Shown: positions 50,326 to 62,924, counted from the stretch's first letter. The stretch is DNA of 64,000 nt from Callipepla californica brunnescens (GCA_023055505.1 JALIRH010000004.1:18347368-18411367), one strand, 5' to 3'. A program made the numbers and translations. Notes: a model not told the origin generated them from the sequence alone.

Positions 50326-50640
50326 AGTCACCTGCTACAGCACAGATTTTTACCAGTGTGGTATGCAGGCTCTTGTTCATTACTAGTGAAACTGCTTAAC
50401 TACTGGGGGGTGACAAAAATAATGTTCTGTAGCTGGGAATTTGTTCTATCAAACAATGTTACTGTGTTTTTGTAGTTTCCATGGAAATAAACAGAAGGCA
50501 TTATTATTGGAGCAAACAACATTTTAATTTCCTTAAAAGTGTCAGGTAGGTTAGAAGCCAATAAGACACATACCAGCAGCTCTTACAAGGCTAGATTTTT
50601 AGCCACTTTGACAGAAACAACCTCTAGAACATCTTGGATA

Positions 50641-50657
50641 CAAAAAAAAAAAAAAAA
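50641..50657. repeat. Poly-A tract
   Basis: A run of about 17 A. Simple repeat. Confidence 0.9.
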
Positions 50658-51119
50658 TCCAACAGATTGATCATATTCACTTCAAAGAAAAATGCATCTT
50701 CCCATCTGCCTTCAGGAACTGTATCCCCCATGAACATCTAGGTATTGTTACGTAGGGTCAGGAAGAAAACCAACAGCTTGTACTTACAGGCATGAAAAAG
50801 CCAGTAGAAATTCTAAATGCTGTGATATCTGATATAACAACACTAAAAGAAAAATTATATGGTTCATCTCTTTCTGGTAACTCGAGAAAAAGACACTACT
50901 CCTTAATATGGATTAAAATTCCAAAACTGATTTGGAAAGATTATTTAAACCCTCTGAGAAGGAAAAGCATAGTGAAGGTGTCAGCATTCCATTAACAATA
51001 CACTTATTACCCACCATCCACTGGTAATACTATAGCACTTGAGGTCTTGTTAATATCAGAACCACTCGGTTATTTACAAATAGATTTTCACTCTTGAAAC
51101 TGAAGTGAATCTTAAGCAC

Positions 51120-51420
51120 TGGGAACATCACAGCATGTTGGACGCTGTCACACAGGCCATTACGGTTTTAATGCACAAGCTAAGCAGCAGCACAGATAGA
51201 TTTCAGAGAGAATGGAAAGTCGTGTTTGAATAGCAGCGTGAAACTGTTTAATTAAGGAGAGTTTTTTAGAGAATTATTGAACTTATTAAATTTAATGTCA
51301 GGCTTGAAATTAAATACCCCAACGTATTAAGCATTAAGAAGAGCCACTTTAGAATCTTGCACTACATTTCAGCTGTATCATGAGTTTCATACAGATAGAG
51401 GGAGAAAGCAAATGGATTGG
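51120..51420. promoter_or_regulatory. Candidate conserved non-coding segment
   Basis: A repeat-free AT-rich block with TTTAATTAAGG near 51248, several ATTAAA/TTAATG words and a GGACGCTGTCACACAGG start. It is bounded on the right by a G-rich tract at about 51418-51443. The texture suggests a homeodomain-bound element. Inference only. Confidence 0.18.
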
Positions 51421-51930
51421 GGGTTGGGGGGGAAAGAGGGGGGAGAAAATAATGCAAACCGGATCATCAGTTCTAGTCTAGAAACCAAAGCTGGTGGAAA
51501 TGATTCACAACATCAAGTTTTTGTAGTGCATGAAGCATATCAGTCATCACTTTATGGGGAAAGAGAAATGAGAAGTAGAGCTGGTATTACTGGAAATCTC
51601 TATTGAAAAGGCAGCTGCCCTCAGCTAAAGAAGCTTCCATAATGGCTATTGCTTTTGTCCTGTTTGAACCATTCTTTTGGTGCTTTCCAGACTTTAAAAA
51701 GCTTTGCTGATGTCAGAACATTTACCAGCTCTATAGCTTCCTTATTTGCTAAAAACTACACAAACCCTACAACCTAGTTTAACATTTACGGGGCTTATTA
51801 AAGGTCAGCAGCAAACAATCTTGAAAGCAAAGAAGCAATAGTAGATTAACTTTTGAAAGTGAAAGAAGGAAAGAATCACTAAAAATAAAGGAGAAAAAAC
51901 ATCAGAATGTCAGTAGCAGCAAGTGGTAAG

Positions 51931-51984
51931 ATGAAATTAAATCATCCCACCCTGCCAAGCATCCTCATTCTTCTCCTGCAAATA
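51931..51984 (+). repeat. Dispersed repeat copy B (pairs with 43589-43636)
   Basis: Same block order as copy A: ATGAAATTAAATCATCCC, then CAAGCATCCTCATTC, then a CT-rich stretch to AAATA. Copy B has ACCCTGC between the first two blocks. Confidence 0.4.
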
Positions 51985-52132
51985 CCACAGCTTTTATCAT
52001 GCAGCTGTCAAATATCAAGACACTGTTTATCATGGAATAGGCAAGTGCAAAATTCAGCACTGGAATTTTCATATTCTGTAGTGGTATATTTACACAAACA
52101 AAAGGAAGCCCTTTTAAATATGAGCACACACA

Positions 52133-52150
52133 CAAAAAAAAAAAAAAAAA
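52133..52150. repeat. Poly-A tract after short (CA)n
   Basis: A few CA units run into an A run of about 18. Confidence 0.9.
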
Positions 52151-52724
52151 CCACAGATTACAGGACCTCCATTAATTTTGAGATGGAGGTCAATCCCACA
52201 TTTCTGGTTCATAGTATGCCAGAGTTTTCTGGGCTTAGTAACAGCATAGGAGATGTGGACAGACAGAAGTCAGTCTCAGAAGAAGCACTAGAGATTTAAG
52301 AATTCTAGTGAAGTTCACAAAAATCAGTTTTGATTTGGTGAAATAAATACAGCAATAAGATGAGTATTTTTCTAAGGGATTGTCATTACATTTAAAGAAT
52401 TTGCCAAAGAGGAAAGACTACATAGTTTTTGATCAAGTCCTTGGACAGCTCGAAGCAGTTTGCCTATACTGTGTGTCATTAAGTTCTGATCACTGCAGTC
52501 TCCTCTGCAATAAACTAGGCCACAGTCTGGTGAGATAGCAGAGATTGCACAGCCAAAGAAATGTAGTATAGGACTGTTTTGCTGTATTCTTCCACCCAAA
52601 GTCCTGTACAGCACTTAGCAAACATGCATTTTTGAACTCCATTTTAAATGTTAAATTGCACCCCAACAGAGTTATGCTATGAAATCACCATTTGCTATCT
52701 TGGATAAGAAAAGCAGAACATTAC

Positions 52725-52782
52725 TTTATGATCTTGACAGTCTTTTCCAACCTGAGCAATTCCATGATTCTATGATTATGAG
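52725..52782 (+). mobile_element. CR1 LINE 3'-terminal remnant (sense)
   Basis: A TTATGATCTTGACAGTCTTT word leads into TCCAACCTGAGCAATTCC and then ATGATTCTATGATT. This is the characteristic CR1 3' terminus, whose ends carry short ATTCTATGA-like tandem repeats. Only about 60 bp remain. This strongly 5'-truncated insertion is typical of avian genomes. Confidence 0.85.
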
Positions 52783-54390
52783 CATGTGATTTAAGAAATT
52801 GAAATGAATAAAGCACTTTCACCATTCCTCTTTGCCAGCCTTACAGAAAGAGATGCAAACTTTGGCAGATACCACTGGTTTTGTGTGACACGTTTACAAG
52901 ACCTCATCATGCCCATTGTAAAGGCCCATGAATAAAAACTAAAATACCAAACAAATTCAAAATTCAAAAATAGCTAGCAACAGAACTTCAAATGTACCTG
53001 CAGAGTAGCAACAGCCTCCACAGCTTCATATGCCTCTTTAAAACCTTTTAACGCCCAAAGCTTTCTGCCCCACAGCATCCTTCTCAGTTTGAAGGACATC
53101 CCAGTTGCCTATTGCCTACTTCTTGTGACTCAGAAGCACAGATATCACAGACAGAATGATTTCACATTTGGATTTCTTTGCAGTGCACCTATAGCGAACA
53201 GCATCTAAAATCTCCAGTAGTCCAAGATCTAGAAAGAAATATAGCTTTATTCAGTAAAAGCTTGAAGACAGCTCAAGGAATGATAACATACCTCAACAGA
53301 ACTAACCAGTTCTGAGAAAAGTCCACATGGATGTTAATGCAGTAGAATACATCATGATTTAGAGATTCCATTGATTATTACTGAATATCAGAAGAATCCT
53401 CTAAAGAAACCTAGAACACCCAACAGAAATTATCCACTTTTGCATAGCCTTTACTTACTAATAGAAAGAAATGCTTCAAATGCAAGGCTGCATTGGCAGA
53501 AACAGCTTTTAATTGAAGTTCTCAAAGTGTGCACACACAGGAACTGTTCAACACATGAGCTCATGGTAGTACTGAAAATCATACTGCCATACTGAGGCCA
53601 GGATCTTCACATCCCTCTTGTCATTCTCTCCTCCTTCATTTAGGGAGCCCTACCAACAATAGAAACAAATTACATCAGATATTTTCTGAATGTACTTTTT
53701 GTCAACAGCGAAGAACTGCAGAATAGAAGTACTTTTACAGAGCTAATAAAGATATCTTCTGTCCTGACATGAAACTTGCCTCCATCAGTACAACAAATAA
53801 TGAACAATCCTGAAATAATCTGTTAACAGTGACTGTTCACTGATGAGAGCCAATATTTCACTTGCTCCTGAAAGAACTAGTTCATAAACCCTCTCTTTAA
53901 ACTATTCACAACAAATTTCCTCTCACCATCAGAATTCTAGATTTTTTTTAATCTCTAATATTCACTGACATTTGATTTCATTCTCCTTACAGGTCATGAA
54001 ATGAATCAAGGTGTAACATTAACAGTGCTAACAGTACCTTCTTCAGCATCAGTTCAATTGCCTTGTTCTCCCCTTCCTGCATTTCCCAACTCTGGCCCGG
54101 AGTCAGTCATAAAGAACAGGTACTTATGAAAGCCTACCTGTCTGCAATATTTTGGGGGAAAAGAAGCTGTATATAACTGCCCTTTCTGAAGGGCTGACTA
54201 TTATTACTTTCAAAGACATGCACGTGATAAGATAATAATGAAAAAAATTCAGCATACAAGAATGATAACAGTTGGAAATGCTACAGATAGAAGGAGAATA
54301 TCTGCAAGCAGAAGACATGTAAAATTGTGTTATGTACAAAAACAGCACAAGAGTGGGATTGGAAGGAAGGACAATTCTTTACAGACTGAA

Positions 54391-54402
54391 AAAAAAAAAA
54401 AA
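54391..54402. repeat. Poly-A tract
   Basis: A12 run. Simple repeat. Confidence 0.85.
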
Positions 54403-56336
54403 CCAGGAAAAAAATTAAGGCATAGCTACCCCTTTTCCTTGTAATTTGAGATTTCAGATAGTAAAGGGAAGGGAATTCACAACTCAGGCTCCATATAACT
54501 CAGTAACCTTCCCTCTGTCCTACTGCTACACATGCATCATGCACACATTAAGAGCACAAGACTGAGAAGAAAAATATTTCTTCAGCTTTCTCTGTGGCTG
54601 ATGGCACTCTGCTCCTGTCAGTGTGGCAAATGGAGTCTACCACAGCGTAGTCATCTGTATTGAGAGAGAAATTACTCCTGCCCATCAGTCACAAAATACA
54701 AGTGATACAAAAATCTGTTCCCATGATGAATAAATCAGAGTTAAATAAGGTCAGGATGTCTTCAATGTCTGCTGGGAACAAGCCTCATTTAAGGTTATTA
54801 CATTCTTGTCAAAGTCTTGACCAGAGTCCGTCTACGTACCTCTCTTTTTTTGTAGGTATTTACTGCTATACTTTTCAACATTATCTTCTCTAAGTGGGAT
54901 ATTTTGCTATATTATAATAAAAACAGCTTTAAGCTCAAATAGTATCCATTACAAGTTCGCAGATGGAAATGGGGAAAAAAAAATTCCCCCAACCCTTTTA
55001 AAAACTGTCAATGTCCTAGTTGTGCAATGGGAGATGGATTCCTACAGCTGAAGGGCTGGAACCCCAAAAGGAGAAACTGTAATTTTTAGAAGCAGAAGCT
55101 GAAGCTGCAGATGAAAATTTTTGTATGTAATCTGAAGCGCATCCTTCCCCCACTCATCAGGGGTAACCACCCAAATATATCCTAGGTAATCCAAGTTGGG
55201 TTGAAGATCATTTTCCTGTCAACTCACTACTCACAGTCCTGTTTTCCAGTGTGGCAAAGAGATGTAATTCAGCACAGGTCATTTCAGAACAAGAGCTTGT
55301 TCAGAACAAACAGAGCGAGGATGGTTGGCTTCTCTGAACTAAAAGCTTCCTTGTGATCTCAAATCCAAACCAATGACTACTAATGGACTTGTAATAGATC
55401 AAACTGAGAAGCTGTCCATTTTTCCTCATACCAAACTGTCCTCACAGAACCTCTTTTAACATCTGATGCCTTGTATTTTCCATGCTGCAGGGAGAAGTCA
55501 GGTTAAAAGAACAGTTTTTGCCCCTCTAAGAGCACTTAAGTTGGAAGTTAATTAGAGCTGCTGGTGTGACAGAGACACCAATTATTTGGAAACTGCAACA
55601 ATATGAACATGTCTAGCTCACCTGCCAGTAGCTCATTCACTGCTGTTATTTTCCTCCCAGTCACACTCCATGATCTACAAGGATACAATTCATTTCTGTG
55701 GCAAAACAAACAAAAAAAAAACCAACAACATTCCAAACAGAAGGTTACAGTCTCTACCCGGGAATTAGAAGGCTCACTTAAAAAGACTTACTCCCCACTT
55801 GCACCTGCTTTCTCTTTTCTGATGAAGCATCTTATGTAAGGTTGGCTTCCCCCTTCCCAAAAACCTTAACAGATTCTTGCAGCCAGTATCAGTCACAGAA
55901 TACAGTTCTTCAGGAATAATTCAATGGACAAAGGAAGGAAAAAAAGCATTTGGCTGCACAGGTAACAAAACTGAAGAGCCCTGTGGCAGTGGGGAGCTGC
56001 ACCCACTGCCACAGCCAAGTATTCTGGGGGCTGCCCACTGCCAGCTGCACCAGGAAACGTGGAGCTGAGATGGCAGACAAGGCAGTTCAGGTGTTTTCAC
56101 AAGCTTTACACAGCTGTCTGGAAACAGTTCAGAGGGCACATCTCACTTTAAGTGGAATTCAAAGCACCCACAAAATCAGCAGGAGGTTTCTTGTTACACT
56201 GCCAGGCTGGTCTGAAAGCAAAGTGAAGATCTCAGCACCTACAATTTTCACTCCTTTCAATATTTAGCACCTGTAAACCTAATTCCCTGCCTGGATAGCA
56301 CGTCCCTTAAAGACATCCTACTGCTGATGGGGAAAT

Positions 56337-56840
56337 TTGGAATGGTTTCCACACCGGAACACTGTCATGACAGGAAACATCAAGAAAACTTCAAAGAAAA
56401 AGGAGAACAAGAAGGGATCTAGTGGGAAAAGAAGCATCACTAATGCTCCAGGTTCAACTTCAACTCACAGAAGCATCAAACAGCACATAGAGCCCGCATC
56501 TCAAATCCTATGTCAGCTGCAGCCGAAGGCATATCTGGGCTCTCTGAGAGATGCCCAGCCCGGCACTCGGCAGCCCTCTACTGGGCTACCAGCAGCAACA
56601 ACAGAAGCCGGAGCTCCCACGGAGCTCCCGAGTGGAAAATCCCAGAGCTGGAGCACTCCCATCCCGGTCTCAGCACCGCAACGCCAGCCAGGGACCTCCA
56701 GAAGGAAAAGCAGCAACACAAGCACCTCTCCCGCAGAAAGCTCTGCCTGAGCAGTACAACTAATTTGCCATTTACTGCTCACAAGTTTCGCACAGGACAG
56801 CTGAAGGAGTTTCAAAATGCAGGGCTGTGAACACAGCACT
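56337..56840 (+). other. CpG-bearing patch with overlapping open frames, unrecognised
   Basis: About ten CpG dinucleotides fall within roughly 210 bp (56520-56730), which is conspicuous against the AT-rich background. Open frames run through it in all three plus frames (137, 106 and 70 codons) and one minus frame (108 codons), because stop codons are scarce in GC-rich sequence. The plus-strand 137-codon product is Ser/Thr/Pro/Lys-rich with no recognisable domain. It could be an unannotated exon, an old GC-rich repeat or a small unmethylated regulatory site. I cannot choose between these. Confidence 0.2.
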
Positions 56841-58555
56841 GACTCGGAAGCTGCAGGTGCCAGGCCAGCTCAGAACTTGGAGAGGCACAGCAGCCAGCAC
56901 CACAGGGGCAGGCACCTCAGCACCCTCCCTTCCCAGCTTAGCTTTAAGTGCTTCTTTTCAATAGCACATGTCAGCATGCCAGGTGGTTAACTTGCCTCGT
57001 GTGACACAAAACAAGAGCAAACCTCCCAGTTAATCAAACACCAACAGAACATCTCATGCCATATTAATGACACTTGGGTCTGGGCCGAGAGAAGTGACAT
57101 CTGAATGCTGAGATCCATGCTCTCTCCCCACCACCTTAATCACTGTGCTACACAAGCATCACCAGAAGCATGGTCATCAAAAGGTACCCTCTCTCAAGGC
57201 GTCTTCAACAGTACTTGTGCTAGCACCTCTCTTTCTCCCTAAAGCCTGAGAATGCCTGTAAAGCCTCACAGCACTTACCAGCCCTAAGTCCTGCCCTCAG
57301 GCTCCATACAAGCTCACACATATGCTACTCACTCCGCTCAACTGGACAGTGCATGCTTCCCATCTGCATGAGATAGGAATGATGGAGAAGTTAACTCAAT
57401 GTGGTTATACCCACATTTCCTGCAGGAAGATGCAAGCCCTCTGGGTGCACAGCTGCTCTGGGACTGGAAGTCACTGCACACAGCTGCAGCAGGGCAGAAC
57501 CAGGGCTCACAGGAACATCTCCTGCACTGCGTCTGTAGGGACACTGCTTAACCCAAGGACCAAACTGTACTCCAATTGCAGTTGGGTTTGGGTAACCAGA
57601 ACCTGCTAGATTTCATAGGAAACATTTACTTACATAGCATAAGCAAGATTTTTAGCCAATATCTAGCCTTTGTGAATGAGTCTTTTCCTTTTTCAGCATA
57701 AAAATATATGATCCATATACTAGAAGCACTTATTTCACTGATTAAATGAATCATATCTTAAGCAGAGAATAAAAAACAGCCCCCAAATGCTAGGAACATA
57801 ACAGTGCAATAATAGTAACATTACTATTCTCAAGCTATACAACATGTATACACAGAGCACACACTCAACCAAACTTACAGACTCCTGAGAGGCTTGTGTT
57901 CACAATGTTGTGCTAACATTGTATTAAATCTTGGGGTTTTGTTCATTAGGTCTCCCAGAGACATGAAGAATGTACTGGGCACTACATACTGTCAGATTTT
58001 CCAGTACTGAGCACATACAATTCTGGACTTAAGAGATCATCACTTCACATAACTAGCTAAAAGTATCCCAATTTCATATTTAAGGAAATAGAGAAATTAT
58101 TTTAGTAGGAAAAAAAGAGCTAAGAAAAAATCAAAAGTCCTGAATACCTACTTTCCCCTTCTCATACCTCTGGAGAAGTTGGAGGGAGGGGATAGAAAGA
58201 ATCATCAGCAGTTTATACAGGGTACAAAAAACAGTTCTGAGCTCCAAACTTCTGCAAAGGGCTAACACTTTATAACAAAATTTAATTTTCAGAAGGGTGA
58301 AAACAGTAGAACTCAACTACATAATCAGTTACTTAGATTCTTACACAAATGAATACGTATTTTGGTAAATGGCACATACACATTTTGAACTCATCTCCTG
58401 CCTACCTCCTGAAAGCCCCCAGAGAGTTGCTCCAAAGGTGAGGTCTCTGTGCTAGAAAATTTTGCATAGTTTCAGTCTATTAATCTATCGTCTCTACTTC
58501 AAGAAACTTCCAAGACATTCTTTTAAAAATCCCAGATCCTAAGACCCTCCCACAA

Positions 58556-58600
58556 GTCATAGAATCATCAAGGCCAAGTTCTTGCCATTACCTGCAGGCT
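58556..58600 (-). mobile_element. Probable CR1 LINE 3'-tail remnant (antisense)
   Basis: AGTCATAGAATCATCAAGGCC is the reverse complement of a CR1-type terminus (GATTCTATGA), followed by a poorly matching AAGTTCTTGCC. Only about 40 bp, so moderate confidence. Confidence 0.55.
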
Positions 58601-59589
58601 TGATTTAATATTTTATGAGAAGAAAATGCACAGTATTTCCTTCTGAATATGAACTGGGAAAAAAAGTTAATTTTTTCTTAATAATGTAACCCAAAAACAC
58701 AAAGTCACCTAAAAGTTTTGCAGCAGGCATATCCCACTGAATGTTGCATACTTTGAGCTAAAGCTGAGAGGGCATAATAAAACAGAAGTAAACACAGCAC
58801 AGTCTTAGTTAACTGTCTTCCCAACTAGGCAACATGTTAGCTGAATGGAAAGAGGACAGGTCTCCCATGAGATGGGAAAGTAGCACAACAGCTTGACAAT
58901 CCTCCATGTTAATAAACTGCTTTTATCTCCGCTGTGATCAGAAAATTAAGACACACTAGTGTAAGACTGGTCCCAATAAAAATTACTCCAGAGCTCTATC
59001 TAATACTTCAGGTTATGGAATGTTATTTACTTATTGAAAGAGTATTACCCCAGAAGGCAAGGACACAAAGCCCTCAGTTTTATAGCTCATCCTTAAGTTC
59101 ACAAACAGCTTTGAAAGCAAGTCCTCCCCCCTTTAGAATAAGGGTGGCTTTGTGATCTAGAATCGCCAGTCCTGGAGAGGTCAGGCTAACCATACTGGCA
59201 GGTAAAGTAGTGGCTCAGCTCATTTACAAACAGCCAAAATCAAGATGGGCGGCCATACTGAGAGTACAGATGCTTATAAAATGTTAAGTGGGCATTTCAC
59301 TCCGTTTTGAGGCAGAATTAACAGCCTCATGTACCAGCCTTATGATTTAATCGCCTGCTATAACACTGATAGTTTAGCAGTTGAAGATACCATCACTGTT
59401 AACACACTGATATACCGACTCAATTCTGTTTCTGACCTGGATTTATGGCACTGCATGTTCTTATTTAGTACCTCACACCATTGCTATAAGTAAGCGAGAT
59501 TCACCTGCCTCTTTTCAGCCCATTAGAAATAAATATAAAACTTTTTTTTTCCCCAGCTTTAGAACTTCACCGATAATTATGAGTCCAAA

Positions 59590-60130
59590 ATATTTAAAAA
59601 CAACCGGCTGAGATCTATGTCAAAATGAGTAATATGTTGTAGAAATATATTCTCCTTCATTTGTAATTTCCTATGTCTCTAATTATTATATAAATGGTGA
59701 CAAACACCCACCACTTCAGCTGGGCAATAACTCATGCCACTTCCACAAAACAGAATTCGGACACTCTTGCAGTTCAAAACCCTATTAGTAGGATAAAACA
59801 CATTCTCTAATAATTGATACACATTTATCTTCTGGCAGAGGCTTCCCATTGGCCCTTCACACAGAGATGTCTTTACATTTGGGTGATGCACATTACTTAC
59901 AGTTACTGCGCCAAGGCAAGTGGTAAAGCTATTGCTGCCCCTACCCTATGTGCAAACACCCTCGGGGAAAAACAGATGGTTATTGACTCGCTTCCCAACA
60001 TTATTATATTAACAAGATCCACTGATAAGAGGCTTCCCACACTTAAGTTACAAGAACCTTTCTTCTGGAATCCGCCAGGCACTTGGAGGCTATTTATGCT
60101 GCCATTAACAGCATATGCTGTGCACACATA
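59590..60130. promoter_or_regulatory. Candidate conserved non-coding segment
   Basis: A 540-bp block without repeats carries CTAATTATTATATAA near 59678, CTAATAATTGATAC near 59807 and TTATTATATTAAC near 60001. A more balanced-GC core between these contains CATTGGCCC and CACCCTCGGGG. Short open frames on both strands are unrecognised. The texture is that of a non-coding regulatory element, and conservation is untested. Confidence 0.22.
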
Positions 60131-60958
60131 CAACACTTAGTGACAGAATGATTTGCAGGGCATGGAGGAGGCTAGAGAAAAGGGATGCTGAGCTGTCAAA
60201 GCAACATCTCATTATATCATATAAAGATAGTGAAGAGGAAAGAATAGGGCAGAGGGAAAAGTGGAATAAAAACAATTTAAATAGCTTTCATGCTGTTTCT
60301 AGGAGACCGCGTAATATAGCTGCTGAATGGAAGATGCACACTGTCAGCAGCAGGTACGCACCAGCAATAATACAGCAGGGCTGCAGGTGAAAGAGGGGGA
60401 AAATGGGGTACACGCTGGTTCAGTATTTTCTTCCAATTTCAGACTACTGATTTCCCCCAGAGAGCAAAATTAAATAAAGCATGAGGAAGCCCTGTATAAC
60501 CACTGGAGAATTTAAACAAGGAAGAATCTCAGCTTTCACTAAAACGATGACAGTAATAAATTAAACAGAAACACGGTATTAGAATTTGTATAGATGTCAA
60601 AGTGTTTTACAATTCTATCAGAAACACTAAGGTAGACTTTGAGTGCAAGACTGAGCTGACACTCTAGGTCACTTCTTGCAGAAACAAGAACTTTTTTGGC
60701 CAGCAGGAGAGTATGGCTGCATTGAATCTGCACCTTAAGAAGAGACAGATGATACTGAAACGTTGCTCTCCTGCCTCAGGCCATTCACAGAAGCAGCTCA
60801 GGAAATGTTTTTACAGATGAGAAGACATGCCAGGTACATAAAGTCCCAGCTACAAAGAACAGACAGCCTCACTGCTAATTTCTTTCTCTGCTCTTTAAGA
60901 AACCTGTCTTCCTATTTGAAGTTACCTGACATGTTCAATCACCTTTTTGTAGACTCAA

Positions 60959-60974
60959 CCCCCCCCCCCCCCCC
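60959..60974. repeat. Poly-C tract (C16)
   Basis: Sixteen consecutive C, so G16 on the minus strand. The longest C/G homopolymer in the window. Confidence 0.93.
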
Positions 60975-61487
60975 ATAAGTTATGCTTCAAGCCAAGTTTT
61001 ATATTATTTATACATCACGATCACATTTCTCTGTATTACTTTCAAGCCTCTTCTACCCCCAAAAGCTTAAGAAGTTACAACTTGCTTTTTTTAACCATTT
61101 CTATTTACATGTAAGAACAGCTGATTCTGTTCCGTACACAAAGAATAATGTGGTTCAAGGAAGACTTGAACTGTTTGGCTACTACCATAGAATACGTCAA
61201 CAGCACAGCTAGGAATAGATTACCGTTGTCCCAGTTCCCAGCCATTTGCTTTAGCTGTACGACCACAGGAGTAGAGGCGAATCCAGGCTGAGCGTGTTGC
61301 CAACTGGCCATCAGACAAGAAAAGCAGGTCGCTTGAAGAGATCCTCTGTGGAAGGATTTCACTGCTGGACCTCAGTAGGCAGCACATCGAAAAGAGTGAC
61401 TTGACTTGGGAAAGCAGAGAAGGGCTTAGCAAATAGCATAGCTACAGAGAATTTCTTGACAATATTAGCCTGGTAGACTGTGTAAGC

Positions 61488-61508
61488 ACATACATATGTA
61501 TGTATGTA
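61488..61508. repeat. Short (ACAT/ATGT)n tract
   Basis: CATACATATGTATGTATGTA is partly self-complementary, a small tetranucleotide microsatellite. Confidence 0.8.
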
Positions 61509-62730
61509 GTGGATTACACTAAGTGCCACAGGCAACTTTAATGAAATTCCTTCATAGCAGGAAAAGTAACATTTTTCAGCACAGAGCTTAAGACTGACTG
61601 GAAACTTAGTGGCTATAACTGCACTGTTTTCCAATGCAATTTCATTGCACTCATTTAGCTACAGTCAGTTTGGAGACTAACATACAAAACACTACTTGCA
61701 ATGAAAAGAAAGCGTGATACAGCTCAGGTATGCAGCATCTACATCTTGGTATGAAATTTATTTGCAAAGAGTCAGCCTGACAATGAAATCTCATCTCTGA
61801 TGGAGACATTTCTCTGTCAAAAAATACTTGAGCTACTGGGAAAAACATTGACGTGAGAAAACCAAACTGCTTATGGGAACATACTCATTCAACAGCGTGG
61901 ATGCAAACTGAACATCACATCTCAGATGACATGCTTCAGCTAGCATGCTCTGGCATCTGCTGGCCAACATCAGACCAGTATGAGGACAAATCTCAGGTTA
62001 GTTTCAGAAATTTCAAATGCACAATGGTGCCTGAATTAAAACGCAACCCTTTTTGGAGCTAGAACTGCACAAATAAAACACGTCGGTAAAATATGATGTG
62101 TTTGCACTCAAAGGCAATCTTGAACAAGTGATCCACTAAATCCCCCAATTCCTTGAATGAGAGATTCCCAAACTGTGGATAAGTAGTCCTAAAGCTTCCC
62201 ACAGAAGTACACAATATAATTCTAACGTGAAGATATAGAACAGCAAAAAAGGCTATATGCCTCCATGGAGAGAGATTATAGGGCTCACACGAGATACTTC
62301 ATTTCAAATTGGTGCAAATCATCTGATTTACAGAAACTATCCATGTGTGCTCTTTACTCACGGCAAATGTAAAAAATTTGAATTAGGAACACCAGTTACT
62401 TGGAAAGTAAATTCCCCAAGGTTTGTTGTATACTGCGAAGCTGCTAAGACCCACTGCTTTTAATAAAGTTTTACCCCACAAGGCTCAATCTGCCAGCAAC
62501 AAAGAACGAACATCTCCACTAGGTCTGAAGACTGCAAAAGAAATAGCACAGACAGTTCAGACGACTCATACTCTGACAGACCGATCATAGCATGTTGGCC
62601 CATAAAACTTTAATGCTAATGCATAAAGACCATGGAAAAACAAACTGGTCTGTAAGCTCCCAAGAGGGGCCTCCTGCCATTAAGCAGCAACACAGCTTCT
62701 CAACCAGACTGAATAATCTTGTGCTAAGCT

Positions 62731-62749
62731 TTAGCATGCTCCATGCTAA
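62731..62749. promoter_or_regulatory. Perfect 8-bp palindrome with octamer-like words
   Basis: TTAGCATG and CATGCTAA flank a 3-nt centre. The right arm continues as ATGCTAAT, close to the POU/octamer consensus ATGCAAAT, and then TAATTAGC follows. The surrounding 62.68-62.78 kb is repeat-free. A paired POU/homeodomain site is plausible but unproven. Confidence 0.25.
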
Positions 62750-62924
62750 TTAGCAGTGCAGGGCCAAAAGGAGCAGCTATACCTCAGAACGTGCTAAGGG
62801 TTCATTCCTAGAAGACACAGCATTTGCAATATGACAAAGTAGTCACTTTTCCCTTAAAAAGTGTAATAGAGCACATACACAGACTTTGGAAAGACTTTTA
62901 ATACACAGAAATAGTATAAGCAAG

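Larger units (their letters stand above)
49651..50519 (+). mobile_element. Mariner-like DNA transposon fossil (Galluhop type)
   Basis: The 5' end (after a TA at 49649-49650) reads GGGCTGCCCAAAAAGTAATG. The 3' end, near 50498-50519, is its inverted partner: the reverse complement reads GTTTGCTCCAATAATAATGC. Both then continue with a T-rich stretch. Over the inner 17 bp, 13 positions agree. Between them, translated pieces of a mariner transposase appear in the right order. The element is about 870 bp, shorter than the roughly 1.2-1.3 kb of a full mariner, because part of the catalytic domain is deleted. A clean TA duplication is not visible at the 3' end. Mariners of this kind are known in chicken, which supports a galliform source. 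Confidence 0.9.
50520..62924. other. Non-coding stretch with minor repeats
   Basis: No host gene is recognised across these 12.4 kb. Two small CR1 tails, several A-runs, a C16 run, a CpG-bearing patch at 56.5 kb, a short palindrome at 62.73 kb and candidate regulatory segments are listed separately. All open frames are 137 codons or shorter and unrecognised. Confidence 0.6.
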
